This document shows, one piece after another, positions 1 through 10,410 of a stretch of 64,000 bases of DNA (positions are counted from its first letter, which is position 1; the number at the start of each line of letters is the position of its first letter). The stretch lies in the NCBI GenBank assembly GCA_020152595.1, contig JAIGNY010004486.1, forward strand, positions 100,001-164,000, read 5' to 3'. The stretch comes from Chiridota heheva (Eukaryota > Echinodermata > Holothuroidea > Apodida > Chiridotidae). The translations under genes were made by a program, and so were the position numbers. The notes below the pieces were generated by a model. The model was not told the DNA's origin, searched no databases, and worked only from the letters and a program-made list of their open reading frames with translations.

Positions 1-1090
1 GATAAATATTTTCAAGAAAATGCCCAAAAATATACAGCTCAGTTACGAGAAATTTGCTGGAAGTCAAATATTTTGAGCAAACACTGAAGAAAATATTTGA
101 TATTTCGAAGAACAATCTCGGGAATTTTTATTGTGTTGTTGTTGTTTGCTAATTGGTAACATTTTATAGAGAATATAGAGGAATATAAAGATAATTTCTT
201 AGAATTTTTGCATATTTTCAGACAAATTTGAAAAAAACGTCTGATATTTTTAAAGACAAATTACAGGAATTTTGAGGAAAAAAGTTAGGTCTTTTGAAAA
301 CAAACATTTCTAAAAAAAATTTAGAAAAATTTGAAGAAATAAAATTTTAGAGAAATAAAATGTTTATAAGGAAGAAAAATTTTAGGATCATTTCTGATAT
401 TTTCTAACTTAAATTTGTGAATTTTGATGTAAAAGTTAAGAAATATAAAAATCATTTCCGGGAATTTTACAGAAAAGTCAAATGGTTTGAAGAAATACTT
501 TGCATATTTTCAGAAAAATTGAGAAAAATATTTTTATTTTAAAGACAAATTTCGGTAATTTTAAGGAAATTCTTTGAGAAATATTGAAGAAAAAGTTGGA
601 AATTGAGAGCTCATTTTAGTGAATTTTACTGGAAAGTAAAATATTTGGAGGAAAGAATTTGCATATTTTAAGAAAAATTAGATAAAAATTGCAAAAATGG
701 AGATCATTTTCAAGAATTTTGCGGAGAAATAAAATGTTTTGAGGAAATTCTTTGGATATTTGAAAAACAATTTTAGAAAAATGTCAGATATTTTTTAACT
801 CAACTTTTGTGATTTTTGAGGTAAAAGTTAGGAAATATAGAAATCATTTCTGGGAATTTTACGGAAAAGTCAAATGGTTTGAGGTAATACTCTGCATATT
901 TTCAGAAAAAATTGAAGAAAATATCTTATATTTTTAAAGACAAATTTTGGTAATTTTAAGGAAATTCTTTGAGAAATATTGAAGAAAAAAGTTTAAAATA
1001 GAGAGCTCATTTTCGTGAATTTTACTGGAAAGTAAACTATTTAGAGGAAAGAATTTGCATATACAAAATAAAATTGAGGAAAATGTATAA
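1..1090. repeat. Diverged AT-rich tandem repeat, period about 392 bp
   Basis: The segment is built from recurring phrases such as gaaatattgaagaaaaa, agagctcatttt and gaattttactggaaagtaaa. The block beginning at 431 recurs at 823 with roughly 85-90 percent identity by eye, giving a period near 392 bp. Shorter internal similarities suggest a higher-order structure. No convincing coding frame is present. The array probably continues left of the window. Confidence 0.75.
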
Positions 1091-1363
1091 TATGTCATCG
1101 CCACTGGATGAAATGAATGCCAATCATCAATTTCCAGCAATCATCTTTATGATACATAGCTCAAAGCTCGCATCGTCTACGTAATTGGCAGATATTGATA
1201 TTGGTATATTGATATAATTATACTCACATCATGGCACACATGCTATTCTAGCATGTCTATTGGCACCGCATGCCGTACACTTCTCGCCAAAATCTCTCCG
1301 TGCACGCACGGAAGTCCTTGTCCGTGGACCATGGTTGTGGTCGGATATTAGTGACTGGGCCTT

Positions 1364-1910
1364 TTAAGCCCCCCTCAAACAACTAACACACTTCGCTACA
1401 CCGGGTCCAAAGGAGAGATGCAGCCTATCCACGGCAAGTAACTCTTCTTTTTTCCCGCTTGAGGCTGTCCTTTCTCTGCTGAAAGGATTCTGAAAGACGG
1501 TTTCTGTGCTAACAATATACGTACTCTGCCGTCGTTTCCAGAAATTCCTCAGCCTCCTGTTGACTTGCAAGCGTCGCTGGTCTAGGTATTCGCCATCGTT
1601 TCTCGTCAAGATGAGACATATCAACACTTTGCATGACGAAGGTACACGTCCATCAATTGACTGCAACAGTCTGTCCATCATCAACCCGATGTCATGAATC
1701 GCTTACCTGTAGGTCATTTGTGCCTACGTGGATGGCAACATATTCTAAAGACCATTGCAGGCCACGATGAAGCGTGCTGAATCTTCTTTTCAGGTCATTG
1801 GTCTTTGCACCTGACCAGCTGAAAGTCAAGTGCTGTCCTCGAAGGCCGAAGCGGAAGCCGTCACGTACTTGGTTAATGAGTCACCAATAAGAATTCCTTT
1901 AATAGCCATG
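1364..1910 (-). pseudogene. SGNH-hydrolase (GDSL esterase-like) domain remnant
   Basis: Read on the minus strand, this segment has the ordered blocks of the SGNH/GDSL hydrolase fold. Block I is ILIGDSLTKYV (about 1890-1858), block II is TFSWSGAKTNDL (about 1825-1790), and block III is VAIHVGTNDLQ (about 1745-1713). Block I and block II lie in different frames, with a shift near 1835, and a stop follows block III, so the copy is broken. Tryptophan- and lysine-rich open sequence continues to about 1364. SGNH domains of this kind occur as host esterases and as accessory or ORF1 domains of some CR1/L2-type LINEs. The adjoining jockey-like RT points to the second, but this domain lies 3' of that RT, so it must come from a separate insertion. 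Confidence 0.6.
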
Positions 1911-2268
1911 GTGCATATTTCAAGAATGTTCAGAACCCAACAACAACAATTGAATAAACAAAATTGACGGACAGACGCGAGAGATACCTGCATTTTCCTT
2001 TCAGTCACCAGGGGCGACTGCCAGGTTCTGTAAACACTACAGAGGATGATAAAATACATACAGACAGACAAACAGTAAGATGAAAAATAACAAGTCAGGA
2101 AAAGAATCAAACAAAGACAACTGGACAAGAGGCAAACCAAAACGGTGTGGGGGCCAAAAAGTGAGGAGGGGAGAGACGGCTGGGAAAAGAGCAGTGGTGG
2201 GGTAGGGGAGAAAAAACACCTAGTCAAAAGGGATGACCAGGTTGGAGGGGGAGGGGGGGGGTAGAGGT

Positions 2269-3010
2269 TCAAGGGCGAAGGGTATCGGGAGGGTCCAGTG
2301 TGAAGGTGTAAAAGATGGGTGAGGTGGGGTCGTTTGCGTGGATTATCATCACTAAGATGTTGTCCATGCGATGATTGAACCTGTCTCTGAGAAGGGGGAC
2401 TTTAGCCCGGGAGTAAAGGTCAGGAAGACAAGTTCTGCGTGGGAGTCGCAGAGCAAGTCGAAGACACTTGTTCTGGATAATGGCTGGGAGGCCATATTCA
2501 AAGAGGGGGCGAACGAAAGTGTTGTAGAGTGTGAGGAGAGAATTAGCAGAAGATATAGTTGAGGAAAAGACTTTACACCGTTGAGCGAGGCGTCTGCGGC
2601 CTTTGGAGTGAGAGACCCTGATGTGGGTAAACCAAGGGTGAAGGTGAGCCCAAGGAAAGTGGATTTGAAGGAGTGGGGTACAGGTGTACCATGGATATGG
2701 ACCATAGGAAACCTATTGGCATTAGCAATCATGCGATTGTAGAAGGGGGAGAGACCGTTTTCGAAGCGTTGTTTTTGATTCTCCAGGTAGAGCACCAGTC
2801 GGTGATGCTGTTGAGGTAAGATTGTACATTAGAGACACGCTGGGTGGGGCAAAAAACCGGGGACCAGTTGGCAATATCATCAGCAAACTGAGAGAGACGA
2901 ATGTTACCATGCTGGGCCGGCACGTCGTTAACGAAGATGTTGAATAGGATGGGGCCGAGAGTAGAACATTGGGGGAGCCCCTGCGTTTAAAATGGCCCGA
3001 CAATACCAAT
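2269..3010 (-). pseudogene. Jockey-type LINE reverse transcriptase, 3' fragment
   Basis: On the minus strand the segment reads through RT motif C as LSQFADDIANWS (around 2890-2855). The motif preceding it, near 2990-2930, is disrupted by frameshifts. Downstream come KSTFLGLTF (about 2660), LYNTFVRPLFEYG (about 2535-2495) and a basic LRLPRRT stretch. These are hallmarks of the C-terminus of jockey/CR1-superfamily ORF2 proteins, and the frame ends at a stop at 2271-2269. At least three frameshifts break it. It may be the 3' counterpart of the minus-strand jockey element at 32.9-36.3 kb, which lacks this part, but the two do not overlap enough to test that by eye. The polypyrimidine-rich minus strand at 2000-2270 is probably its 3' UTR. 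Confidence 0.8.
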
Positions 3011-3429
3011 TCTTTTATATTCCACTACTGCCTGAAAATGGTCTTCCACAGGATCCGCTTTTTTATTGACTTAAGAAAAAAACAAATGCTGTTTTCCAAT
3101 AGATTGATTGATGGATTGACAAATGATTGATTAGTATGTTATCCCCTTTATCCGATTGTTTAATTGTTTTATTCGCACCCTGCTATGACCCAGTGACCCT
3201 CTGTTTATGTTATCTTTCAAGTTGATAAGACTTAGTAAGTCGGTGTGTCCGTAAAACCCCATTTTAAAGAAACATTGTTCATAGATTAGAACTGTACTAT
3301 TGAAGGCATAAAGCACTTTACGGGATTGTCTTCTGGTTTCATATCCTCAATAGATATCTTCAGAGCGTTGCAATTTGGACAATTCTCTGCTTAGATAAAG
3401 AAAGTGCCCTCACTGGATTTTATGTCACT

Positions 3430-3665
3430 TGTAACATGAAATCCTTCGCCACCCAGAATTTCAAGTCAACTTATTTGTTCAAGTATATATTGACTAAATC
3501 CTACATTTCGATCTCTCAAATTATTTTTAAAAAACTTACGAAATAAGGCTTTGTCCGTCGTTATATGAAATCCCTCCGCCACCCCGAATTTCAAGCCAAC
3601 TTATTTGTTTAGAAATATATTGACTAAATTCCACATGTCGATCTCTCAAAAATATTTGACCACAT
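3430..3665. repeat. Two-copy direct repeat, about 130 bp
   Basis: The phrase beginning tgaaatcc, followed by cgccaccc, aatttcaag and tatattgactaaat, occurs at about 3437 and again at about 3567. The phrase agaaagtgccctcactg just upstream (about 3400), followed by a related tail, also occurs at about 42925, so this looks like part of a dispersed repeat family. Confidence 0.7.
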
Positions 3666-3689
3666 AAGGCTAAGGCTACAACATTAACG

Positions 3690-4785
3690 TTTAGTCTCAG
3701 TATTGGAAGCTGTTACCTTGGTACCTTGCTCAGTTCATCTGTTTGTCAGAGGTAATTAATATTGACATAAATATTAATTAGTTTTGAAAACCCTTCCATT
3801 ATATAGCAAAATCATAGTTTAGCGGTATGCTATTGACAAAACTTGGCGAAAAGGTATTTAAGGGCAATCAATGTTATGGATTCTTGATCAGACGATATGC
3901 TAAAAGGCAGTAAATACTGTCCTGGATGGAGACTACCTATTCCCGAATATGTTCATACTTCTAACGTGAGGCATATTTCATAGGTAGCTTTGCTGATGTT
4001 TCCTCTAACTACATGTTCACATGATTTACACAATTACAGTAATTTAAGAATACTATATGTCATCATCATCGTCCTAGCTAGTGTGAAATTCCGATTCCAC
4101 GAATAATGATGTGTGACTAGAGCGATAATGCCTACGTTTCTAACGTGCACGCAAGTCTTAGGACAACGACCTGAATAATACCTTAAAGTGTCCTTACATG
4201 ATTGAAGACGATTAAAAGTATAACAAATATTTCAGAACAAAATTTCCTTCATAACAAGGCTACCGTAGTGCTATATTTCCATTGTCACATCGACTGCAAT
4301 GTATACCACACATAACTGAATTTTACCTCCTGAGCAGAATTTGACATCGATTAGGCCTACATGGACCCAGGGTAGCCCCGTAGCCCTTGATTCTCGACCG
4401 GGGGTAACTGCAGAATCCAATGCAACGTCGAAGCTACACCCATGTAAATTTTGAGAGGCGGAGTTTCTGCCATAAGATCAGATAACATAGTTTGGAGGCT
4501 AAGTCCTAAGTCAAACTATATTTTTAATTAATAAATGACATATCATTCATGGAGAAAAATAAAAGTGTGACTGAGCCTTCCAACGTCTGAGAGGGCCCTA
4601 AATGCGTTAGATTCTGCAGTTTAGCCCTTGACCACACCAGAATATCTTGAGCTCCATTATGTGACGATTCTGACAAGTTGTAATTATGTACTGTATAACT
4701 TTTTACAGAGACAACTTTGCCACCCTGGCAATGTTGTCTACCACTACTTACAACCCTAATGTATTAACTCATTATCTCTTAACAG
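3690..4785. other. Non-coding stretch
   Basis: No convincing coding frame, RNA gene or tandem repeat was found. A pyrimidine-rich acceptor-like sequence at about 4700-4708 and another ending at 4785 precede the exon candidate that follows. Confidence 0.5.
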
Positions 4786-4975
4786 AGAGGAATTTGTCAC
4801 ACAGCTCCATAGACGAGGAGACCCACAACGCGTGGACAAATGTCCCCACTGTCAGAAGGTTTTCGGAAGCATCCGAGGACTTCACCAAACTAAGTCGCCC
4901 ACAGCAGGAAAAGAATGACAGACATTCATCAGCGGCAAGGGAACATATCTGTTTTTCCACGTTTTGTGGGTCAAG
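4786..4975 (+). pseudogene. Exon-like segment with a degenerate C2H2 zinc finger
   Basis: The segment is bounded by an acceptor-like ttatctcttaacag (AG at 4784-4785) and a strong donor, CAAG followed by GTATGT (GT at 4976-4977). One frame reads EEFVTQLHRRGDPQRVDKCP and then HCQKVFGSIRGLHQTK, which matches the C-x2-C-x3-F-x5-L layout of a C2H2 finger. The first histidine position is Thr, and the frame meets a TGA soon after. It lies upstream of, and on the same strand as, the SET-containing remnant at 7.2-10.4 kb and could be its 5' exon. That link is inferred from position only. Confidence 0.4.
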
Positions 4976-5944
4976 GTATGTGATTTAAAATTTAAAGTAT
5001 TAGCAACAATTTTCCTGCACAAAACTGATAAAAATTGATCAACTTACAGCATTTCAAATTATTGAATTAAATTTGCAACATTGTGATGTTTAAAGTTTAA
5101 AACTTTTATTTCTCCAAGCCAGTGGAATGAGTTTTTACTCTGGAAACTGACAATTTGATACACTGACACACATGTGAATCATATGTCAATGACTCACATT
5201 TTGACTGACATTGCCAGTGGTAGTAGGGGTCAGTCATACAACTGATAATTGCAAAGAAAATCTGAAACATTATGATTAAACAAGTTTAATAGTTCCCTCT
5301 TATTTTTACAAACCGGTGAAGTGAGTTTTGAAACGTGACTGTTTTCAGAAAATTACTCGCTAAAGAGTCAAATTAGTGAATTGTGCTAAAATGTTAATGG
5401 ACATCAATGAAATTAGAAAAAACGTGTGCACATTTCTAATTGATAATGCATCTAAAATTATTAGAGAGCTCATAACTACACATTTTGCTTTTATTTTGTA
5501 GTGTCCGGGAAATTTGAAGTAGGGACATGTAACTTAAATCGCATATATTATACTGTGTATATGTGAACAGCAAGAATTGTTGTGCAACTTGCTATCATTG
5601 GTAAGCCTTTGGGTGATGATACTGTACACTAGGTATTAGAAATAGCTTTTGTTTTGATATTGCAGCTTGACATAGACATTTACTCCATGATCAGGTTTGC
5701 TTTAATACCTGCATATTGTATAACAATTTCATGAAAAAATATTTAAATAGTTCTTTTACATTTGAGATGTCCCATACAACACCCTTTGGATGTTGTAAAA
5801 TATCATAAATATAGAAAAAAGGTATTTTCTTCATAATTTCAACACAAGTAAGTAGATCTTGCAAGAAGATCTTAATGTTAGTTTTGATAATGGTTCCATA
5901 TACAAATCCTAGATATTTTGAAATGAAAATATTGCCAGAAAGAA

Positions 5945-6570
5945 TGTTAGCGCGTACTGATTAGCTTATTTGCATGACAATGGCAATATCTGTGTTTGCG
6001 ATATCTCTTAAAGTGGAGGTGGGGATTTTGTTTACACCAATGATCCAATTGAAGAGCATTGTTTACACTCAATGGTAGTGTGCATATTAATTAGGTTATT
6101 GCATAACAATAGACTTTTGTACAAATTATTTTATTTTTATTTAAACTGAGATAATAACTTGGAAGAGTGGTAGATGGCATTATACTGTCCGATTTGCTGG
6201 ATGGGGAGGGGAGGGGGGAGTGCACTCCAATTAGCTTATTTGCATAACAATGCAAATATTTGTACATATGACTTTTCTTAAGTTTGAGTGGGTGTGCATG
6301 ATTGGGTTGTGTGGGTATACTAATTAGCTTACTTTCATACCAATGAAAATGTTTGTATCTATGATATCTCGTAAATCAAAGTGGATGTTGGGATTTTGTT
6401 TGCAGAAATGAACATATAGGCCTACGTGGAAAGCATTGTATACACTTGGTGAAGTGTATTGTGCATATTGATTATGATATTTGCATAACAATAGACTTTT
6501 GTACAATTGGTGCTTGATACAGTGGTAAATGGCATTTGTGCTGTACAGTTGAGCATGGTTGGAGGGTTGC
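5945..6570 (+). repeat. Diverged ~300-bp repeat family with ATTTGCAT-like cores (copies 1-2)
   Basis: Phrases such as attagcttatttgcatgaca, gatatctc, ggattttgttt, gcattgt and caatagacttttgtac recur in order at about 5960 and 6320, with a partial copy at about 6230. The same phrases appear reverse-complemented and more completely at 39.2-40.1 kb. The rest of 4980-7230 is AT-rich DNA in which I see no gene. Confidence 0.7.
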
Positions 6571-7261
6571 ATTTGCAGTAACCTTTACAGATAGTACATA
6601 TGTACGGAGAGGGGAAGGGAAAGGATTTTGGGGGTCAAGCTAAAACTCTGTAAGCTACTGTAGTGATCTGATTCATGTGCAATCATGAAGCTAGTGTAAG
6701 AGTAGGTCTCAATTTTTATCTTTAATGTTTAAGATTCATGTCATGGGGAGAATTCTTTTCCCCAATAAAAATTAAACTTGAGCGATAAAGAAAAAGCTTT
6801 GGGATGGTGTGCACACATAAAGGAAAACATCCTCTTCAGATAAAACATATCAGCCTGTAAATATAAAGTTGACTTGAGAGCAGCTGAGAAATGCAGATTT
6901 CAGATGTAATACATATCAATATAGTGTGCTTGAATTTCTTTGATTATTATTCATGAATCTGTGTTGGAGAACTGTTTGTTCAATGATGATTAGATGACAG
7001 TTGAGTTTTTACTTGTGAAATGCACAAAAAAAAATTGTAATATTATCATGGTTTTGGAGGCAATAACGTGTTTTTATGTGAAATATTGATCAAAGAAGAA
7101 ACAAAACATAGTTGATTCATAAAGAAAAATCATAAAGTATTGCAAGTCATTTCTGTACTCAATTTATACACTTGTTTGTGATACCATGTTAGTGTATTTT
7201 ACAAATGATTTTTGTTCTCTTTTAATGTACAGCACGTGGCACTCTTCCAAGCTAGTTCATC

Positions 7262-7640
7262 TCTACTGCAGGTAGTGGTGCGTCGGCCTCTTCAGGTAAA
7301 AGTGGACGACCAGTCACCATCCGGGGGACCACATCGGCTGCAGGTGGTGTGGTGTCAGCATCTTCAGGTGGGATTGGGGCCAGTTGCCAGCACCAGGACC
7401 ACATCTGCACCAGGTAGGGAAGCGGCGGCCCTTTCAGGTAGCAATGGGGGGCTATTGGCCGTGCGGGGAACCTCGTCAACTGCAGGTGGTGGGGTGTCAG
7501 TATCTTTAGGTGCAATTGGCAATTGGGGGGCCAGCTGCTAGCACAGGGGCCATATCAGCGTCAGGTAGGGAAGCTTTAGCCTCTTCAGGTAGCATTGGGG
7601 CGCCAGTCGCTATCCAGGGGATCACGTCAGCTACAAGTGT
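7262..7640 (+). repeat. ~72-bp coding-like tandem repeat (about 5 units)
   Basis: Units of 71-80 bp begin at about 7269, 7340, 7413, 7485 and 7565. In the best frame they encode variants of SGSIGAPVAIQGITSA followed by a short Gly/Ala/Ser linker, about 24 residues per unit. Frameshifts between units mean no one frame holds throughout. Nearly every unit boundary reads CAG/GT, so each could act as acceptor or donor. Confidence 0.7.
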
Positions 7641-8031
7641 TGATGCTTCCGCTGCAGTAAGGTGTGTATATAACATTTTTGATGGCAAGGCACGCACGAC
7701 TGCATTAGAGATGTTTAGATTTTCCGAAATAGACAAGAGGAACCATGTGCTTGCTGGAGGATTTGTTGACGCTACTGACAGTGTGGAGGATCTCGTCCAT
7801 GCTTTTTTTTGAAAGTGCGCACAATATAAATTTCGTTGGGGAATTTAATTTTCTTTAGAAAAGGACAACGTTTGAGTATGCTCAAAGAAAATCTTGGATG
7901 TGAATCTTATTATGAGCTGGTCGAGATGGTGGATCAGGAAAAAGAACAGAGGCGCTTAGCCAAACTGCGTCATATGTTGCAACCACACATCGATGGTTCT
8001 GCTTGTGAAGAAACAGTTCCAAAGTTTTTAG

Positions 8032-9137
8032 CAAGACTCACTGCCGTAACCGGGTCAAGTTTTCTCAGCTAACGACAGAAGACCACCCACCGTACATATC
8101 ATGTATGCTACCGTCTCATCTGCTAGATCTCAGCCTCAAGTTGTTTCCAAGACTCACTGCCGTAACAGGATCAAGTTTTCTCAGCTAACGACAGAGGACC
8201 ACCCACTGTACATATCATGTATGCTACCGTCTCATCTGCTAGATCTCAGCCTCAAGTTGTTAGCAAGACTCACTGCCGTAACCGGGTCAAGTTTTCTCAG
8301 CTAACGACAGAAGACCACCCACCGTACATATCATGTATGCTACCGTCTCATCTGCTAGATATCAGCCTCAAGTTGTTTCCAAGATTCACTGCCGTAACCG
8401 GGTCAGGTTTTCTCAGCTAACGACAGAGGACCACCCACTGTACATATCATGTATGATCTCAGCCTCAAGTTGTTATTCACTGCCGTCGGGTTAAGATTTC
8501 TCAGTCAACGACAGAGGACCACCCATCTACCGTCTCATCTGCTGCCGTAAGATCTCAGCCTCAAGTTGTTTAGCAAGACTCACTGCCCATCTGCCTCAAG
8601 TTGTTAGCAAGATCTCAGCCTCAAGTTTTTAACGACAAGACTCACTGCCGTAACCGGGTCAAGACTTTTCTCAGCTAACGACAGAAGACCACCCACTGTA
8701 CATATCATGTATGCTACCGTCTCATCTGCTAGATCTCAGCCTCAAGTTGTTAACGACAGAGGACCACCCAAGACTCACTGCCGTAAGCCTCAGTTGTTTC
8801 CAAGACTCACTCAAGTTTTTCTCAGCTAACGACAGAGGACCACCCACTGTACATATCATGTATGCTACCGTCTCATCTGCTAGATCTCAGCCTCAAGTTG
8901 TTAGCAAGACTCACTGCCGTAACCGGGTTAAGTTTTCTCAGCTAACGACAGAGGACCACCCACTGTACATATCATGTATGCTACCGTCTCATCTGCTAGA
9001 TCTCAGCCTCAAGTTGTTAGCAAGACTCACTGCCGTAACCGGGTCAAGATTTCTCAGCTAACGACAGAAGACCACCCACTGTACATATCATGTATGCTAC
9101 CGTCTCATCTGCTAGATCTCAGCCTCAAGTTGTTTCC
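8032..9137 (+). repeat. 116-bp minisatellite inside the SET-gene remnant (about 9 units)
   Basis: The marker caagactcactgcc occurs at 8032, 8148, 8264 and 8380 (caagattcactgcc), then at 8905 and 9021, exactly 116 bp apart within each run. Between about 8440 and 8800 the units are truncated and shuffled. 116 is not a multiple of three, so each added unit shifts the frame: two frames are open across a unit and the third stops, which is why overlapping ~67-aa frames recur. Sequence that appears to be the original coding frame resumes at about 9140 with LFPRLCQLMDEGMDTHFSP. Confidence 0.9.
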
Positions 9138-9835
9138 AAGACTTTGCCAGCTCATGGATGAAGGAATGGACACCCATTTCTCACCAATCGTGCAAGACAA
9201 TCATCATTATTCGTTTCTTCCTTGCTTTAGTGATCTAAATCATTTGGGATCCCTGAGGGTACCAGATGGTGATACCCTGGTGATAGTGGGGGAAAACGTA
9301 CGGGTTGCAATCCGATTGCCTGACTTGGATGCACACGAGAAAGCTGACAGTTTATCATTCGTTGCCAACATTCTTAAATTGTTCACATTTGATTAGAACT
9401 TAATAGCCGAAGGCGTCTTATTGGCCTGTTGCATCACTATCAGGGGATTTATCTTGACCAGCGATGGGCGACTCTGATGATTATAGTGGAGAGATCCGAG
9501 AGTTATGGCTGAAGAATGCTGACAGCGAAAAGGCAACAGCAGTTTCACAGGAGATGCTCAAAGAAGGTGAAGCTTTTCGATTTGAAGTGGCTTCGGAATA
9601 AGACAAGAGGTAAGGAGGTAGATATTTGTTGGTTTCCTGATGAAATCGTCACAGAAAAACGCCTTCGCCCATTTTCCTTGAGAAAGTGTACACTTGATAA
9701 CAGAGTTATGCCAGTTGTCAGCATAGACACCCTCGCTTGCAGGAGAAAGACCTTTACCTTGTTTCCAGATTTGACTATCGAGAGTTTGACTGTATCTGTG
9801 ACTGATTCAACAAAGTCGTGGGAATGCATTACGTA

Positions 9836-10290
9836 CGTGAAGGAAGGCAACATTCCAAACGCCGGATTTGGGCTCTTCATTGAGAAGCGTAAAAACACCA
9901 TCAAAACCTTATCACCTTATATGGAAACATTTTATCGGATCCAATCACTACAACAGACCGGACGTATGTGGTGTGTGTTTGACATGGAAAGAAGGATGAT
10001 TGCAACGCTCTGCCTGCAAGCATTGGTGCGCTTGGCCGTTTTGCCAACATGCTTATCCCAGAGAAAGCATTGGTTACACTCATACACTCCTCGGTCAACT
10101 ATGGAGGCATGTCGCAAGTCCACAAGATATGTGAAGAAGCTGCTAATGCAAATTTTCAACGCTATGGGATTTTGTTTACCTAGTGGCAGCCAAGGACATA
10201 CATCTACCGAACCACGATGTGGAAATCTTTGTAGACTATACCTTCGGAGATTATTGGTTTGGTCAAGTGTTGACCAATCCTGAGGTCTTT
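9836..10290 (+). pseudogene. SET (lysine methyltransferase) domain remnant
   Basis: Three SET-family blocks appear in order in three different frames. NIPNAGFGLFI (about 9848-9880) matches the N-terminal SET block. LGRFANMLIPE (about 10031-10063), followed by EEAANANFQRYG (about 10133-10167), matches the pseudoknot region. EIFVDYTFGDYW (10222-10257) matches the C-terminal block with its DY catalytic-site tyrosine. The usual NH of the RFxNH motif is NM here. A stop codon near 10178 and at least two frameshifts separate the blocks. The domain call rests on block order and spacing. It could be a host SET gene copy or a domain carried by a mobile element. Confidence 0.6.
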
Positions 10291-10410
10291 TTGGAATCCT
10301 GTCCCCACCTTGCCACTGCCGGGATTTTCCGTATGGTTGATCCACGGTCAAATGTTCTGCTTATGAAGAACGTGCCATTTGTGGGCCAGGCGATAGGCAG
10401 CACCTGCTAA

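Larger units (their letters stand above)
7233..10410 (+). pseudogene. Multi-frameshift gene remnant with C-terminal SET domain
   Basis: An acceptor-like tctcttttaatgtacag precedes 7233. The remnant runs through four parts: a Ser/Gly/Thr/Ala-rich repeat (7262-7640); an unrecognised charged segment containing YYELVEMVDQEKEQRRLAKL (about 7900-7960); a 116-bp tandem expansion (8032-9137); and an unrecognised segment containing DGDTLVIVGENVRVAIRL (about 9265-9320). After a stop at about 9394, a further frame from 9516 contains a SET-type sequence spread over three frames. No single frame survives, so this is either a pseudogene or a badly assembled locus. SET proteins transfer methyl groups to protein lysines; activity here is not expected. 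The upstream part resembles nothing I can name. Possible polyadenylation signals (cAATAAA) lie near 10772. Confidence 0.55.

Noticed and set aside
4686..4988. 100-codon frame starting at 4686
   Set aside because: It runs through two acceptor-like sequences and in its own frame has no recognisable features; the zinc-finger-like frame in the same DNA is the better reading.
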